64,000 nucleotides of DNA, taken from Byssovorax sp. (GTDB lineage: Bacteria; Myxococcota_A; Polyangia; Polyangiales; Polyangiaceae). Of this stretch, positions 18,449 to 27,951 are shown in pieces (position 1 is the stretch's first letter; every line of letters starts with the position of its first letter). The stretch lies in the NCBI GenBank assembly GCA_025362495.1, contig JANYGI010000231.1, positions 26,411 to 90,410 of the forward strand, given 5' to 3'. Both the position numbers and the translations under genes were made by a program. The notes under the pieces were generated by a model that had not been told where the DNA came from, did not search any database, and saw only the letters and a list, made by a program, of their open reading frames with translations.

Positions 18449-20226
18449 GGTGTCTCCGGTTCGGTGGCCGCGGGGGCCCGGTGGTTCTTCCAGGTGAAGC
18501 GATCGACGAGGACGACAGCGTCGCGTGCGCCGAGCGGGTCGACGCGGCCGAGCACCCAGCCGTCGACGCCCGTCCCGTCCTTGCGCACGCGCAGGCGGAC
18601 GAAGTGCTTGTATCCAGGGTGCGCGAGCGCGCTGAAGGCCTGGTGAAGCTCGAGCCCGAAGATGGTGAGCGCCGTCAGGAACGAGCCGAAGGCCAGCGTG
18701 CCGATGTAGATCGCGGCGACGAACACCAGCGCGAGGCCGAGAGTGCCGTGCGGCGCGAGGCCGATCGCGCGGAACACGACGGGCGACGCCGCGGCCAGGA
18801 CGAACGGGACGAAGCCGAGGAACACGCCCGTCAGCGCCGCGAGCGCGCCGATGCGCAGCGCCTTGCCGGCGCGCCAGCCGCCGATCAGGAACAGCGCCAG
18901 CGCCGCGCAGAGGGCGGTGATCCCCGCGGCGTTGGGGCTCGCCGAGCCGCGCGCGAGATCGACGCCGAACGTCGGCAAATACAGGAGCGCGATCGCCACA
19001 TGGATCAGGATACCGGAGCGCCCGTGGGCGATCTGGAAGGGGATCTGCAGCGCGAGCGCGAGCGACGCCTTCGGCCCGGGGAACTCGGCCGCGGGCGCCT
19101 CCAGGCCGCCGCGCCGGATGCGCGCGGGGTGGAGAAACGCGCCGCCGCCGCCGGCTGTCACGTGCAGGCCGGCGCCGAAATGCTGGCGGCAGTAGTGGTG
19201 CGTGTCGCCCGTGAGGATGAAGATCCCGTCGCCCTCGAGCGTGACGTCGAGCCCGCGGAGGATGTCTTGCCCGGCCTGGCTCGGCTCGAGGAACGCGTGG
19301 GCGGGATCAGCCAGGATCATCATCACGCCGCCGCCCCTCGGATCGCGGGCCTGGGCGAAGTAGGTGCGCTGGTGGAAGTCGACCGCGCGGAGCTGGCGAT
19401 CGGGCCCCCACAGGTCGAGCCCCGGCGCGAGGCGCAGCGCCCAGTAGCTCGCGTTCTGCACCGGCGTGTAGCCGAGGAGCGGCAGCGTGGCGCGCTTGCC
19501 CACGAATTTGCCGACGCGAAAGGCCTCGACCCACTCGACGAAATGGCCGATCTGGCCCGCGCTATCGATCTGATCGACGTCGACGCGCGAGGCGCGATCG
19601 AGCGAGCCCCTGCGGCGGCGAAACATGCGACCGAAGCCGTCGAGGCCCGCGTACCAGTCGTGGTTGCCGGGGACACCCAGGAGCACGCGGTGCTTGCCGT
19701 CCTGCGTCTTCTTCAGCACGCGGTTCCACGGGACGATCACCCGGTTGTGGATCTCGAGCTCGGTGGCGACGGGGTACGCCGTGTCGCCGCCGAAGAGCAG
19801 CAGCCGCCCGCGCGGGAGCAGCAATTTACCGTCCGGTGCCGCGGGATCGTCGATCTCGTAGTCCTCGAAGATCATCTTCGCGACGGCGTGGCTCACCGAC
19901 GAGCAGTCGCCGGTGTCGGCGACGAAGTCGATCCACAGATCCTCGTCCATCGCCTCGGCGAGGCTCGTCGCGTGGGCGTCGCCGCCGAGCTCGCGGGCCA
20001 CGCGCTGCGTGAGCTCGTCGGGATCGTCCGCGGCCATCCAGTCGCGGCTGTCGATGTCCTCGGTGGCGATCACGCTCGCCGCGAGGTGCCAGAGGTGGCC
20101 CCAGAACGAGCGCGCGCCGAACCACACGATGGGCCCGGGGAAGCGTCGACCGCGCCGGAAGCGCAGCCTGGGGGCGTCCTCCGGGGCGGGGCCGGGGCGA
20201 ACGGGGGGGCGATGCACAGGGATCAC
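18445..20226 (-). CDS. Calcineurin-like metallophosphoesterase with membrane tail
   Basis: A 593-residue protein. A metallophosphoesterase domain has the dinuclear-metal motifs in order: GGDTAYP, GVPGNHDWYAG and ILTGDTHHYCRQHF. An N-terminal membrane-interacting stretch precedes it, and the C-terminal third holds about five hydrophobic helices (for example IHVAIALLYLPTF, ITALCAALALFLIGG, GLALVFVAAIYIGTLAFG). The substrate is unknown; a membrane phospholipid or cyclic nucleotide are possibilities. The start is a GTG at 20224-20226. It overlaps the SBBP lipoprotein gene by four bases and is divergent from the CxxCH lipoprotein at 20274. Confidence 0.8.
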   Translation of the reverse strand: MIPVHRPPVRPGPAPEDAPRLRFRRGRRFPGPIVWFGARSFWGHLWHLAASVIATEDIDSRDWMAADDPDELTQRVARELGGDAHATSLAEAMDEDLWIDFVADTGDCSSVSHAVAKMIFEDYEIDDPAAPDGKLLLPRGRLLLFGGDTAYPVATELEIHNRVIVPWNRVLKKTQDGKHRVLLGVPGNHDWYAGLDGFGRMFRRRRGSLDRASRVDVDQIDSAGQIGHFVEWVEAFRVGKFVGKRATLPLLGYTPVQNASYWALRLAPGLDLWGPDRQLRAVDFHQRTYFAQARDPRGGGVMMILADPAHAFLEPSQAGQDILRGLDVTLEGDGIFILTGDTHHYCRQHFGAGLHVTAGGGGAFLHPARIRRGGLEAPAAEFPGPKASLALALQIPFQIAHGRSGILIHVAIALLYLPTFGVDLARGSASPNAAGITALCAALALFLIGGWRAGKALRIGALAALTGVFLGFVPFVLAAASPVVFRAIGLAPHGTLGLALVFVAAIYIGTLAFGSFLTALTIFGLELHQAFSALAHPGYKHFVRLRVRKDGTGVDGWVLGRVDPLGARDAVVLVDRFTWKNHRAPAATEPETP

Positions 20227-20273
20227 GAGGCGAGGCGAATTGAGTACACTCGGCGCCCGAAGGAAGGACAGGA

Positions 20274-20816
20274 ATGTTTCAGCAAAGCGCGTCCATCAAG
20301 CGAATCGTGACGAGGGCCGCGGCGGCGTCGGCGCTCGTGATCGTGGCGTCGGGCTGCGGCGGCGACAAGACGGCGGCGGGATCCACCGGCGCCGCCGGGG
20401 CCACCACGGCGACCACCCAGGCGACGACGCCGCCGCCGATCCTCGTGCCGCCTCCGGTGGCGACGGCGACACCGTCCGCGAGCGCCGACGAAGGCGAGGC
20501 CGACGCGCCCGCCGAGGCCGGCGCGAAGAAGTTCGACTGCGGCGCGAAGGGCCAGAAGCCTTGCCCCATGCAGAAGTGGATGAAGACCGTGATGGCCGGC
20601 GCGTCGTCGAGCGGGGAGGGCGCGAAGCTCGCCGAGGCGCTCACGTACGTGGCCAGTCACGTGCCGCCCGGCTTCGACAAATGGTCGGCTCTCGCGGCGG
20701 ACGGGGCGAAGAAGGCCAGGGCGGACGACATCGACGGCGCCAAGGTGTCCTGCAAGCAGTGTCACGATCTGTACAAGAAGAAGTACAAGAGCACCCTCCG
20801 CGATCGGCCGTTCTGA
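20274..20816 (+). CDS. Lipoprotein with C-terminal CxxCH haem site (cytochrome c'-like)
   Basis: 180 residues. Lipoprotein signal (VASGCGG), an Ala/Thr/Pro-rich tether, then a helical domain of about 90 residues that ends with a single haem-binding motif CKQCH about 18 residues before the C-terminus. The C-terminal position of CxxCH is typical of class II (cytochrome c') folds, which carry electrons or bind NO; this assignment is an inference. AAGGAAGGACAGGA before the ATG is a strong ribosome-binding site. It lies 47 bp from the divergent metallophosphoesterase start. Confidence 0.7.
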   Translation: MFQQSASIKRIVTRAAAASALVIVASGCGGDKTAAGSTGAAGATTATTQATTPPPILVPPPVATATPSASADEGEADAPAEAGAKKFDCGAKGQKPCPMQKWMKTVMAGASSSGEGAKLAEALTYVASHVPPGFDKWSALAADGAKKARADDIDGAKVSCKQCHDLYKKKYKSTLRDRPF

Positions 20817-20839
20817 CCGACAAGCGAGGCGTGACGCCG

Positions 20840-21305
20840 TCAGAGGCTAACGGCGCACCGGAGCCCGAAAACATGCCCATCGCCGGTGTGCATCCGGTGC
20901 GCGCTTCGCAGCTCCCCCGGAGGGCTTTGCATATCGCCCCCGCGGCACCCAAGAAAAACCTCGCCGTCGCCGAGACGATGTTGAAAGTCCAGCGGCATCG
21001 GAAACTTGCCTGAATAGTCGACAGGCAAGCGATCATAGCCGTCGGGGTATGGCGGCGCCGGATCGACGATTTCCGCGAGGCTGCCCGCCAAGCCATAGAT
21101 TCCCTCCGCCGACGGGGGGAAGCTCGTGACCGGGCGAAGTCCGTACTTGCCGTCATCGCCGCAAGTTGCGCCGTTGAACACCGCGAGGTCACACCGCGGC
21201 TCCTCGTCGCCCCACGGATAAAGGCGCTTGCCTCCGCCCGTCGCGGCATACTCCCATTCCGCCTCCGTGGGTATGCGCTTGCCGAGGGCGATGCAGTAGT
21301 CGGAG
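20840..21305 (-). pseudogene. C-terminal remnant of an FGE/sulfatase-modifying-factor-like lipoprotein
   Basis: This stretch encodes only the second half of a formylglycine-generating-enzyme-like domain: GKRIPTEAEWEYAATGGG, RLYPWGDEE, a decayed version of the usual 'D-x-x-G-N-x-x-E-W' motif (IYGLAGSLAEIV), and a C-terminus FLGCRGGD ... GLRCAVSL. The first half (usually with 'G-x-F-x-M-G') is missing. It is read in the same frame as, and joined directly to, the tail of a metallopeptidase remnant at about 21305, so it is the downstream part of a chimeric pseudogene. GC is lower than in neighbouring genes. Confidence 0.7.
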
Positions 21306-22928
21306 AAGGCTTCAGCTTCGGAGAACAGGTTCCCGAACGCGTCGCCAAATCCTTCGTGGAGCGCATCACGAGCGCACCGCAAATTCTGGCCCCAGAAGCC
21401 GCAGCCACTCTGAAGAGCCACTGCCGCTCAGGACTTCAGTATCGCCACAGACTCCAGAACGTGGTGATTGTACTCATGCGCCATGATGGTCGCGTCTGCG
21501 GTGGGATCGAAAGCAAACGTGTCGCTCGACCCGGGCTTTCTGAAGTCTCCGAATCCGTACTGATTTAGCGAGCCGTGCGTATTCGCGCCCACAGAATTCA
21601 GGCTGCGTTGGTGCCTTCGTGGGTGGTTACTCGCATGCGGAACTCGTGCTGGCCGTTGTCAGGATCCGACGGAATTCCTTTGTGCGAACTCATCCCTAGC
21701 AACCCAAAGAAGTGCTGGAGCTGGCCGGCCATGTAGAACGCCTGAACGTCCGCGTGGAATACACCACCAGTCGCGGTGAATAACCGGCGAATCCGGGATC
21801 GCCGCTGAGCGGAATTGCAGGAGCGGGTCCGCGTGCAGTCGGTTTGACGAAGTTCGCAATTACGGTGTATTCGTCCGTGCTCAGAACCCCGGGCCGGTGA
21901 GCCGGCAGACCTGCAAAGACTGCGGCATCGTTGTCGCAAACGACCATTCCGTGCGGGTAGTGCGAATCAAGGCAGTTGTCGATCGCGCTGCTATTGAAGG
22001 CTGCCGTATCAAATGTCGTGGTCTGGCCTGCGCCGACGGCGATCGAGGAGGGGGCAACGAAGCCATTCGTGACGCCCAGCGGGAAGTCGTTCGCCCAGCC
22101 ATTGAAGGCGAAAGAGCGATTGGCATCGCTGACCTGTAGTGTCGTCGTCCCACCGTCGAGAAGCACGCTCTTTCCCACGTGGTGACCATCGAAGACGATG
22201 GAGACGTGACGCGCTTGAGGCGTTCCAGAGGGGGCGCCAGGGAGCGGGAACTCGTAATAACGGTAGCTCGTGACCAGGGACGAGGCTGGCATGCCGGCAG
22301 CGGTGATCGCAGCGGCCTCGGCTTGAGCTACCGTGGCGCTGAAGCTGGAAAACGCGGGAACTACCGTCAGGTAGGGTAGCCTGCACGTGAGAATGGCGTA
22401 ATTTGAGCCAGTCGCCGCAATCAACTCGCAACTGGCCGAGGTGACGGCGATCTGGCTCGCTCCGTACTTGGCCATGAGCTCTCAGACTCGAAACGATGGA
22501 ATCGTATGTCCGAGCCCGTCGTCCGTGGGAGTGGTGCGGTAACTCGTGACGAAAATCGGTGCCGGAGGCGCGAAACCGGCGAGCTTGATGGCCCCCGTCG
22601 TCCAGTAAGCAATCTGAGTGTCGGTCGGAGCGGCCGCCTGGAGCTGCAGATTCTCGAAGTGCACGCTGTTGGGGCCACCGTCGAGGCGACGGCGCAGTGG
22701 AGCATTCGCGAGGACGGCGGTCTGCACCGCATCGAGCCCCGCCGTTGAAAAGCCGGGGGCCCGTCCCGGAGTGCTGGATAGGATCGGTCCAAGCGGGTCA
22801 GTCGGGGCGTACGAACTCACCGACTGCGAGGTCTCGCCAACCTCCTCTGGGGAATCGTTGTCTCGTCTCACGCAGCCAGCAAGCAGGCTCGTTGCGACGA
22901 GGCTGGTAATGTAAAATGAACGCTTCAC
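21305..22928 (-). pseudogene. Decayed zinc metallopeptidase lipoprotein (gluzincin-like)
   Basis: The 5' end is intact: ATG 22926-22928, signal peptide MKRSFYITSLVATSLLAGC with a lipobox. The frame then meets an in-frame TGA (22482-22484), resumes in the same frame (MAKYGASQIAV, GWANDFPLGVTNGFV), shifts frame near 21770 to continue as GGVFHADVQAFYMAG, and shifts again near 21598 to give ADATIMAHEYNHHV. A second in-frame TGA follows at 21428-21430, before DALHEGFGDAFG. HEYNH (HExxH) plus the later ExxxD supply the zinc ligands of a thermolysin/fungalysin-like enzyme. Two stops and two shifts make it non-functional. It is fused to an FGE remnant at about 21305. Confidence 0.72.
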
Positions 22929-23794
22929 ATGGAAATTTTCTGGGCTATTCCAGTGGCGATCTGTGCGCCGCTTGCGAGATTACCACGAGTAACGGTCGTG
23001 AAAGGCTCAGACTATGACTACGTCGTAAATCGCCGCTCCGCGCGGCATTGTCCAGGTCCTATATTGTTCAGGCATTCCCGTCAAGTTGTTTGTGACTATC
23101 TGGGTTCGCATCAAATCTCACGATCGACCGACAGCGGGGCAAGCGCCCGAAGAGCGCCGTTCACCGCTCCCTCAGCTCAGGATCCATCGCAGCTCTGTCT
23201 CGCGGGACAGAGCGATTTGAGCCGCAGCCGGCGCCTCCGGTGCTCGTTCGCATTCAGCAGCACGCGTGCTGGTCGTGGCGACGGTGAAGAGTCCGGAAAC
23301 GGTCATTTCAATGCATCTTGACGTGCCTTTGGACCCGACCGATGCGGCACCTCCACGGTACATCCGCTGGCGAACGCTCTTCCTTGGAGGTATCTGACGT
23401 CCAGCGGACCCGCACCATCGTTCTCCGACCGCGATGCATGTCCCCGGTCGAGCCTAGAATTGAAGCCGGAGGCTCCAGACAGGCTCCCCCGGTCAATTGA
23501 AATTGCAGCTGGAGCCTCGCAACACGCGCCCCGGTCAATTTCAGGCTGTCGCGGGGTTGCATGTGAGCTCTCGTGGTCGAGCAAGCGCGCGGTGGCCATA
23601 GAGGAGGGCGCTTGCCACGGCGCTCGCGGTGAGGCGGGGAGCCGGCTCAGGACATAGTTGGACGGGCGGTGACGGTTCTGACCCGCTCCGGTGGTCGAGC
23701 CTGCCGTGCTTCGAGCTGGGCGCCTTGACCGGGCCTCTCGACAGACCTACGGCATGCTCCTCCGCCGCGTCCTGCGGCGGCGAAGGAGCGAGCG
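22929..23794. other. Intergenic region of 866 bp, no gene supported
   Basis: The stretch lies between the metallopeptidase remnant and the aldo/keto reductase. The short open frames here lack ribosome-binding sites and resemble no known protein, and the first half is richer in A and T than the rest of the window. It includes the imperfect repeat at 23442-23555. It probably holds the old promoter of the broken peptidase gene and further decayed sequence. Confidence 0.55.
23442..23555. repeat. Imperfect tandem repeat of 42-45 bp, about 2.5 copies
   Basis: Units begin at 23442, 23487 and 23529, each opening with CCCCGGTCRA and, in the first two, continuing with an AATTGAA core and GGAGCCTC/GGAGGCTCC. 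The spacing is 45 then 42 bp. There is no coding support on either strand. Confidence 0.6.
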
Positions 23795-24829
23795 ATGCGT
23801 TACCGCCTTTTCGGACGAACCGGTCTCTACGTCTCGGAGCTGTGCCTCGGGACGATGACGTTTGGCGGCAAAGGGTTCTGGGAGGTCGTCGGCAAGCTGG
23901 GCGCGGCCGACGCGCAGGCCCTGATCGGCACGTCGCTCGACGCGGGGGTCAACTTCCTCGACACCGCCGACGTCTACTCCGAGGGCGAGTCGGAGACGCT
24001 CGTGGGCGCCGCCCTCGCCGCGCTCGGGCGCCCGCGCGATCAGCTCATCGTCGCCACCAAGGTCCGCGGTCGGACGGGCGCGGGGCCCAACCAGGTGGGC
24101 CTGTCGCGCGGCCACATCCTCTCGGCCGTCGATGCCAGTCTGAAGCGCCTCAAGCTCGATTACATCGATCTCTACCAGATCCACGGCTTCGACCGCGAGA
24201 CGCCGATCGAGGAGACGGTGCGCGCCCTCGACGACGTCGTGCGCTCCGGCAAGGTCCGCTACGTGGGGTATTGCAACCTGGCCGCCTGGCACACGATGAA
24301 GGCGCTCGGCTACGCCGACGCGCACCACCTCGCGCGCTTCGTGAGCGCCCAGATGTACTACTCGATCGTCGGCCGCGACATCGAGCGCGAGGTCGTCCCG
24401 CTCGCGCAGGATCAAGGCCTGGCGATCCTCCCGTGGAGCCCGCTCGCGGGAGGCCTGCTGTCCGGCAAGTTCGATCTCGACAAGCCCAAGCCCGAGGGAT
24501 CGCGGCGGACGTCGTTCGATTTCCCGCCCGTCGACCTCGCGCGCGCCCGCCCGGTGCTCGCGGCGCTCCGCGCGGTCTCCGAGGCAACGGGGGTGTCGGT
24601 TGCCCGCGTCGCGCTGGCCTGGGTCCTGACGCGACCGTTCGTGACCAGCGTGATCATCGGCGCCAAGACGCGCGAGCAGCTCGTCGACAACCTCGCCGCG
24701 TCCGAGGTGAAGCTCTCGGCCGAGCACGTCGCCGCGCTCGACGCCGCGAGCGCGCTCCCGCCCGAATACCCGGGGTGGATGCTCGATTTCCAGAACCGCG
24801 ATCGCCGTCCGCCGGGCGAGAGCGCCTGA
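23795..24829 (+). CDS. Aldo/keto reductase
   Basis: A cytosolic NAD(P)H-dependent oxidoreductase of the aldo/keto reductase superfamily, 344 residues. Catalytic tetrad visible: Asp 56, Tyr 61 (FLDTADVYSEGESE), Lys 89 (ATKVRGR) and His 130 (YQIHGFD). The C-terminal NADPH-binding region includes TSVIIGAKTREQL. The sequence is close to the YajO/general stress AKR type; the substrate cannot be predicted. ATG 23795 follows GAAGGAGCGAGCG. It converges with the MFS transporter gene. Confidence 0.92.
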   Translation: MRYRLFGRTGLYVSELCLGTMTFGGKGFWEVVGKLGAADAQALIGTSLDAGVNFLDTADVYSEGESETLVGAALAALGRPRDQLIVATKVRGRTGAGPNQVGLSRGHILSAVDASLKRLKLDYIDLYQIHGFDRETPIEETVRALDDVVRSGKVRYVGYCNLAAWHTMKALGYADAHHLARFVSAQMYYSIVGRDIEREVVPLAQDQGLAILPWSPLAGGLLSGKFDLDKPKPEGSRRTSFDFPPVDLARARPVLAALRAVSEATGVSVARVALAWVLTRPFVTSVIIGAKTREQLVDNLAASEVKLSAEHVAALDAASALPPEYPGWMLDFQNRDRRPPGESA

Positions 24830-24873
24830 TCGGCGCGGACCGGCGAGCATCCTCGATCCGGCCGAGGCCTCGC

Positions 24874-26211
24874 TCAGGCCGCCGCCGGATCGCCGGGGAC
24901 CGCCGCCGGAGGCCCGCTGTCGTCCTTGCTCGCGTCCTTCTGATCGATCGGAAAGGGAGCCTTCCACGCGGCGATCACGCTGGGGATCGAGGCGACGAGG
25001 ACGAAGACGAAGAAGTGCCTGTATCCCAGCCAGTCCGCGACGGGGCCGCTGAGCATCTGCGTCGGAGTCAGCACCAGGTTCATCAGCGAGGTGCAGAACG
25101 CGTAGTGCGTCATCTTGTATTTGCCGGGCGCGATCTGCTGCATCATGTACAGCATGTTGCCGACGAACCCGAAGCTGTAACCGAACTTCTCGATCGAGAC
25201 GAGGATGAGTATCGTCGTGAGCGAGAGCGGGTGCGCCGGTGAGACGCTGTAGCTCAGGAACACGTAGCAGAGGTGCGGGATGTTCATGCACAGCGCGAGG
25301 ATCAGGAGCGATCTCCGCAGCCCCAGCCGCGCCGCGAACATCCCGCCGAGCAGGCCGCCTATCAGGCTCACCACGGTGCTCACCGTCCCGTCGATGAGGG
25401 CCTTGTGAGTCAGGCTCAGGCCCGCTCCGCCGGCCTGCGCGGACGCCTGCAGGAAGAGCGGCGCCTCGACGAGCAGGAAGCCCTCGCCCGTGCGATAGAG
25501 GAAGACGAAGACCAGCATCCCCCAGATGGCCTTCTTCTGGAAGAACGCTTTGACGGTGTCGCCGAAGGTGGCGAACACCTCGGCCGCGCCCGTGGGGCGG
25601 CGGGCGACGACGCCCGTCGGCAGCATGAAGGCATGGTAGACGCCGAAGGCGCCGAGGATCACCGAGCTGAGCGCGAGCCCGCACATCCAGCCTGTCTTCA
25701 CGTCGTGAAAGACGTCCTTCATCAGGCTCGCGAAGAGCACCACGACCGCCTGCGCGAGGATGCGACCCACGTTCCAGCTCACCCCCTGGACCCCGATCCA
25801 GGCGGCCTGTTTGCTCTCCGACAGCTCGGTGATGTAGACGCCGTCGACGCAGATGTCCTGTGTGGCCGAGGCGAAGCCGAGCACCCAGAGCACGGCGATG
25901 ACGACCGGGAAGTAACTCGGTAGCCGGAGCGCGGCCGCGGCCAGCGCCAGGAGAGCGGCCATGAAGCACTCCATGGCGATGACCCAGAATTTCTTGGTCA
26001 GGTACATGTCGAGGAACGCGGCCCAGAACGGCTTCAGGGACCACACGATACCGATGCTCGCCGTCGAGAGGGTGATCTGTGTGTCCGTGTACCCGAGGTC
26101 CTTGAACATCGTGGCGGACACCCAGATCACCATCGCGAAGGGGATCCCCTCCGCGATGTACGACGTGGGAATCCACCACCCCGGACGCCGAACAGGCTTG
26201 CTTTCGCTCAT
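24874..26211 (-). CDS. AmpG-like MFS transporter
   Basis: A 445-residue polytopic inner-membrane carrier with about 12 helices. AmpG-like signatures: SYIAEGIPFAMVIWVS at the N-terminus and LGFASATQDICVDGVYITEL in the middle. AmpG carriers import muropeptides containing sugar. Here the gene begins 4 bp after the beta-glucosidase stop (TAG, CACC, ATG), so the two are translated from one message and the substrate may well be a beta-glucoside such as cellobiose; that is an inference. The ATG at 26209-26211 is chosen; the frame upstream of it overlaps the GH1 gene. Confidence 0.83.
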   Translation of the reverse strand: MSESKPVRRPGWWIPTSYIAEGIPFAMVIWVSATMFKDLGYTDTQITLSTASIGIVWSLKPFWAAFLDMYLTKKFWVIAMECFMAALLALAAAALRLPSYFPVVIAVLWVLGFASATQDICVDGVYITELSESKQAAWIGVQGVSWNVGRILAQAVVVLFASLMKDVFHDVKTGWMCGLALSSVILGAFGVYHAFMLPTGVVARRPTGAAEVFATFGDTVKAFFQKKAIWGMLVFVFLYRTGEGFLLVEAPLFLQASAQAGGAGLSLTHKALIDGTVSTVVSLIGGLLGGMFAARLGLRRSLLILALCMNIPHLCYVFLSYSVSPAHPLSLTTILILVSIEKFGYSFGFVGNMLYMMQQIAPGKYKMTHYAFCTSLMNLVLTPTQMLSGPVADWLGYRHFFVFVLVASIPSVIAAWKAPFPIDQKDASKDDSGPPAAVPGDPAAA

Positions 26212-26215
26212 GGTG

Positions 26216-27589
26216 CTACACGGTGTCGACGGAGTTCGTGGCGATGACCCGGCTGTACCAGAGCGCGCTGTCCTTCGGGATGCGGACCTGGGTCTCGTAG
26301 TCGACCCACACGATCCCGAAGCGCTGGCCATAGCCGCGGTCCCACTCGAAATTGTCGAGCAGCGACCACACGAAGAAGCCGTGGAGCGGCACCCCGGCGT
26401 CGATCGCCCGGCGCGCGGCGAGGAAATGCTCGCGCAGGAAGCGCAGGCGGCGCTCGTCGGGGATGCGGCCGTCGGCGTCCGGCGCCGTCCCGTAGCTCGC
26501 GCCGTTCTCGGTGACGTAGATCCGCCGGGGGCCGTATACCAGGTGAACGCGATTGAGCACCTGATTCAGCCCCTCGGGGTACTCTTCCCAGCCCATCTCC
26601 GTCCACTCTTCCTTCGGGGCGAGCTCGACGGTGCGCGGCTGATTCTGCGCGTCCAGCACCTTGTCGCTCCGGGAGACGACGCGGTTGTAGTAGTTGACGC
26701 CGAGGAAATCGCACGGCGCCGCGATGGCCGCCAGATCCCCCGCTTTGACCACCGTGAGCCCCTCGGGCGGGAGGTGCCCATCGGCGATGTGATCGGCGAT
26801 CATGTCGGCGGGGTAGCCTCGCCCGTGGACGGGATCGAGGAACCAGCGATTGAAGTACCCATCGAAGTTGCGACACGCCTCGTGATCGGCGGGGCTCGGG
26901 GACGCCGGGACGACGGGGGAGAGATTCAAGGTGATCCCGACGCGCGCGCCGGCCGAGTTCCCGCGGATGACGGGGACCGCGAGGCCGTGCGAGAGGAGCA
27001 CGTGATGGCTCGCCGCGAGGGCCAGACCCCAGTCCTTGAGCCCGGGCGCGTGGAGCCCGACCTGGTGGCTGAGCATGCTCGTGCACCAGGGCTCGTTGTG
27101 GGTTATCCAGTCCTTCACCCGATCTCCGAGAGCGCGCGTCACCACGTCGGCGTAGTCCACGAAGGCCTCGGCGGTGGCGCGGCTCGGCCACCCGCCCTCG
27201 TCCTGCAACGCCTGGGGAAGATCCCAGTGGAACAGCGTCGCGAAGGGCTGGATCCCGGCCTCGAGCAGGGCGTCGACGAGGCGAGAGTAGAAGTCGAGGC
27301 CGCGCGCGTTCACCGCCCCGCGCCCGCCGGGGAGGATCCGCGGCCAGGCGATGGAGAAGCGATAGGCCGAGAGGCCGAGCCCCTTCATCATCCGGACATC
27401 CTCGGCGAAGCGATGATAATGGTCGCACGCGATCTCGCCGCTGCTGCCGTCCTGGACCTTGCCCGGGGTGGCCGAGAAGCGGTCCCAGATCGACTCGCCC
27501 CGACCGTCCTCGCGGGCGGCGCCCTCGATCTGGTACGCCGAGGTGGCGGAGCCCCAGAGGAACCCTTCAGGAAAACTCACGTTGGGCAT
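26216..27589 (-). CDS. GH1 beta-glucosidase
   Basis: A 457-residue family 1 glycoside hydrolase, expected to cleave cellobiose and other beta-glucosides in the cytosol (no signal peptide). Family features: N-terminal FLWGSATSAYQIEGAAREDG, acid/base Glu 166 in WITHNEPW, nucleophile Glu 361 in YVTENGAS, and the C-terminal FFVWSLLDNFEW signature. It is the first gene of an operon with the MFS carrier 4 bp downstream, so uptake and final hydrolysis are linked. A 362-bp region separates it from the divergent CBM3 lipoprotein, which probably shares its regulation. Confidence 0.95.
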   Translation of the reverse strand: MPNVSFPEGFLWGSATSAYQIEGAAREDGRGESIWDRFSATPGKVQDGSSGEIACDHYHRFAEDVRMMKGLGLSAYRFSIAWPRILPGGRGAVNARGLDFYSRLVDALLEAGIQPFATLFHWDLPQALQDEGGWPSRATAEAFVDYADVVTRALGDRVKDWITHNEPWCTSMLSHQVGLHAPGLKDWGLALAASHHVLLSHGLAVPVIRGNSAGARVGITLNLSPVVPASPSPADHEACRNFDGYFNRWFLDPVHGRGYPADMIADHIADGHLPPEGLTVVKAGDLAAIAAPCDFLGVNYYNRVVSRSDKVLDAQNQPRTVELAPKEEWTEMGWEEYPEGLNQVLNRVHLVYGPRRIYVTENGASYGTAPDADGRIPDERRLRFLREHFLAARRAIDAGVPLHGFFVWSLLDNFEWDRGYGQRFGIVWVDYETQVRIPKDSALWYSRVIATNSVDTV

Positions 27590-27951
27590 GTCGGAGGTGT
27601 CTCCTCGGCGAGGGGTGGGGCGCGAGCGCAGCCCGGCGAGGCTAGTTCCTCGAAAGCGACCCTGTCAAGCCACCTTCCATGATTCGTGACGCCTGGTCAT
27701 GTCGCCGAATTGCGATGCCGCGACGCGTCGCCGCTCCGCCGTCGAATTTCGTGACGCAACTTGATGCCGTGGAATTGGAGACGCGCGGCGTCAGGCCGGG
27801 AAACGCGATCGAGCCGTCAATCGCGCTTGACGACCCTCCGGTCCATGAGCGTACGATCGCGTTGTTGCCGCCGCGGATCGCCCCGCGCGCGCCGAGCGGG
27901 GCGGGGGAGATCGGGCGCCGTCCTGTCGAGACGAGATCCGGAGGAGATATC
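27590..27951. promoter_or_regulatory. Divergent control region between GH1 and CBM3 genes
   Basis: A 362-bp non-coding stretch that must hold the promoters of the GH1-MFS operon (leftward) and the CBM3 gene (rightward). A 10-bp direct repeat TTCGTGACGC occurs at 27683-27692 and 27748-27757, 65 bp apart. CGGAGGAGATATC before 27952 is the ribosome-binding site of the CBM3 gene. I see no clear -35/-10 or sigma-54 pattern. Confidence 0.45.

Noticed and set aside
21428..22484. Selenocysteine or read-through at the two TGA codons
   Set aside because: The frame also has two frameshifts and a chimeric junction, and no selenocysteine element is seen; decay is simpler.
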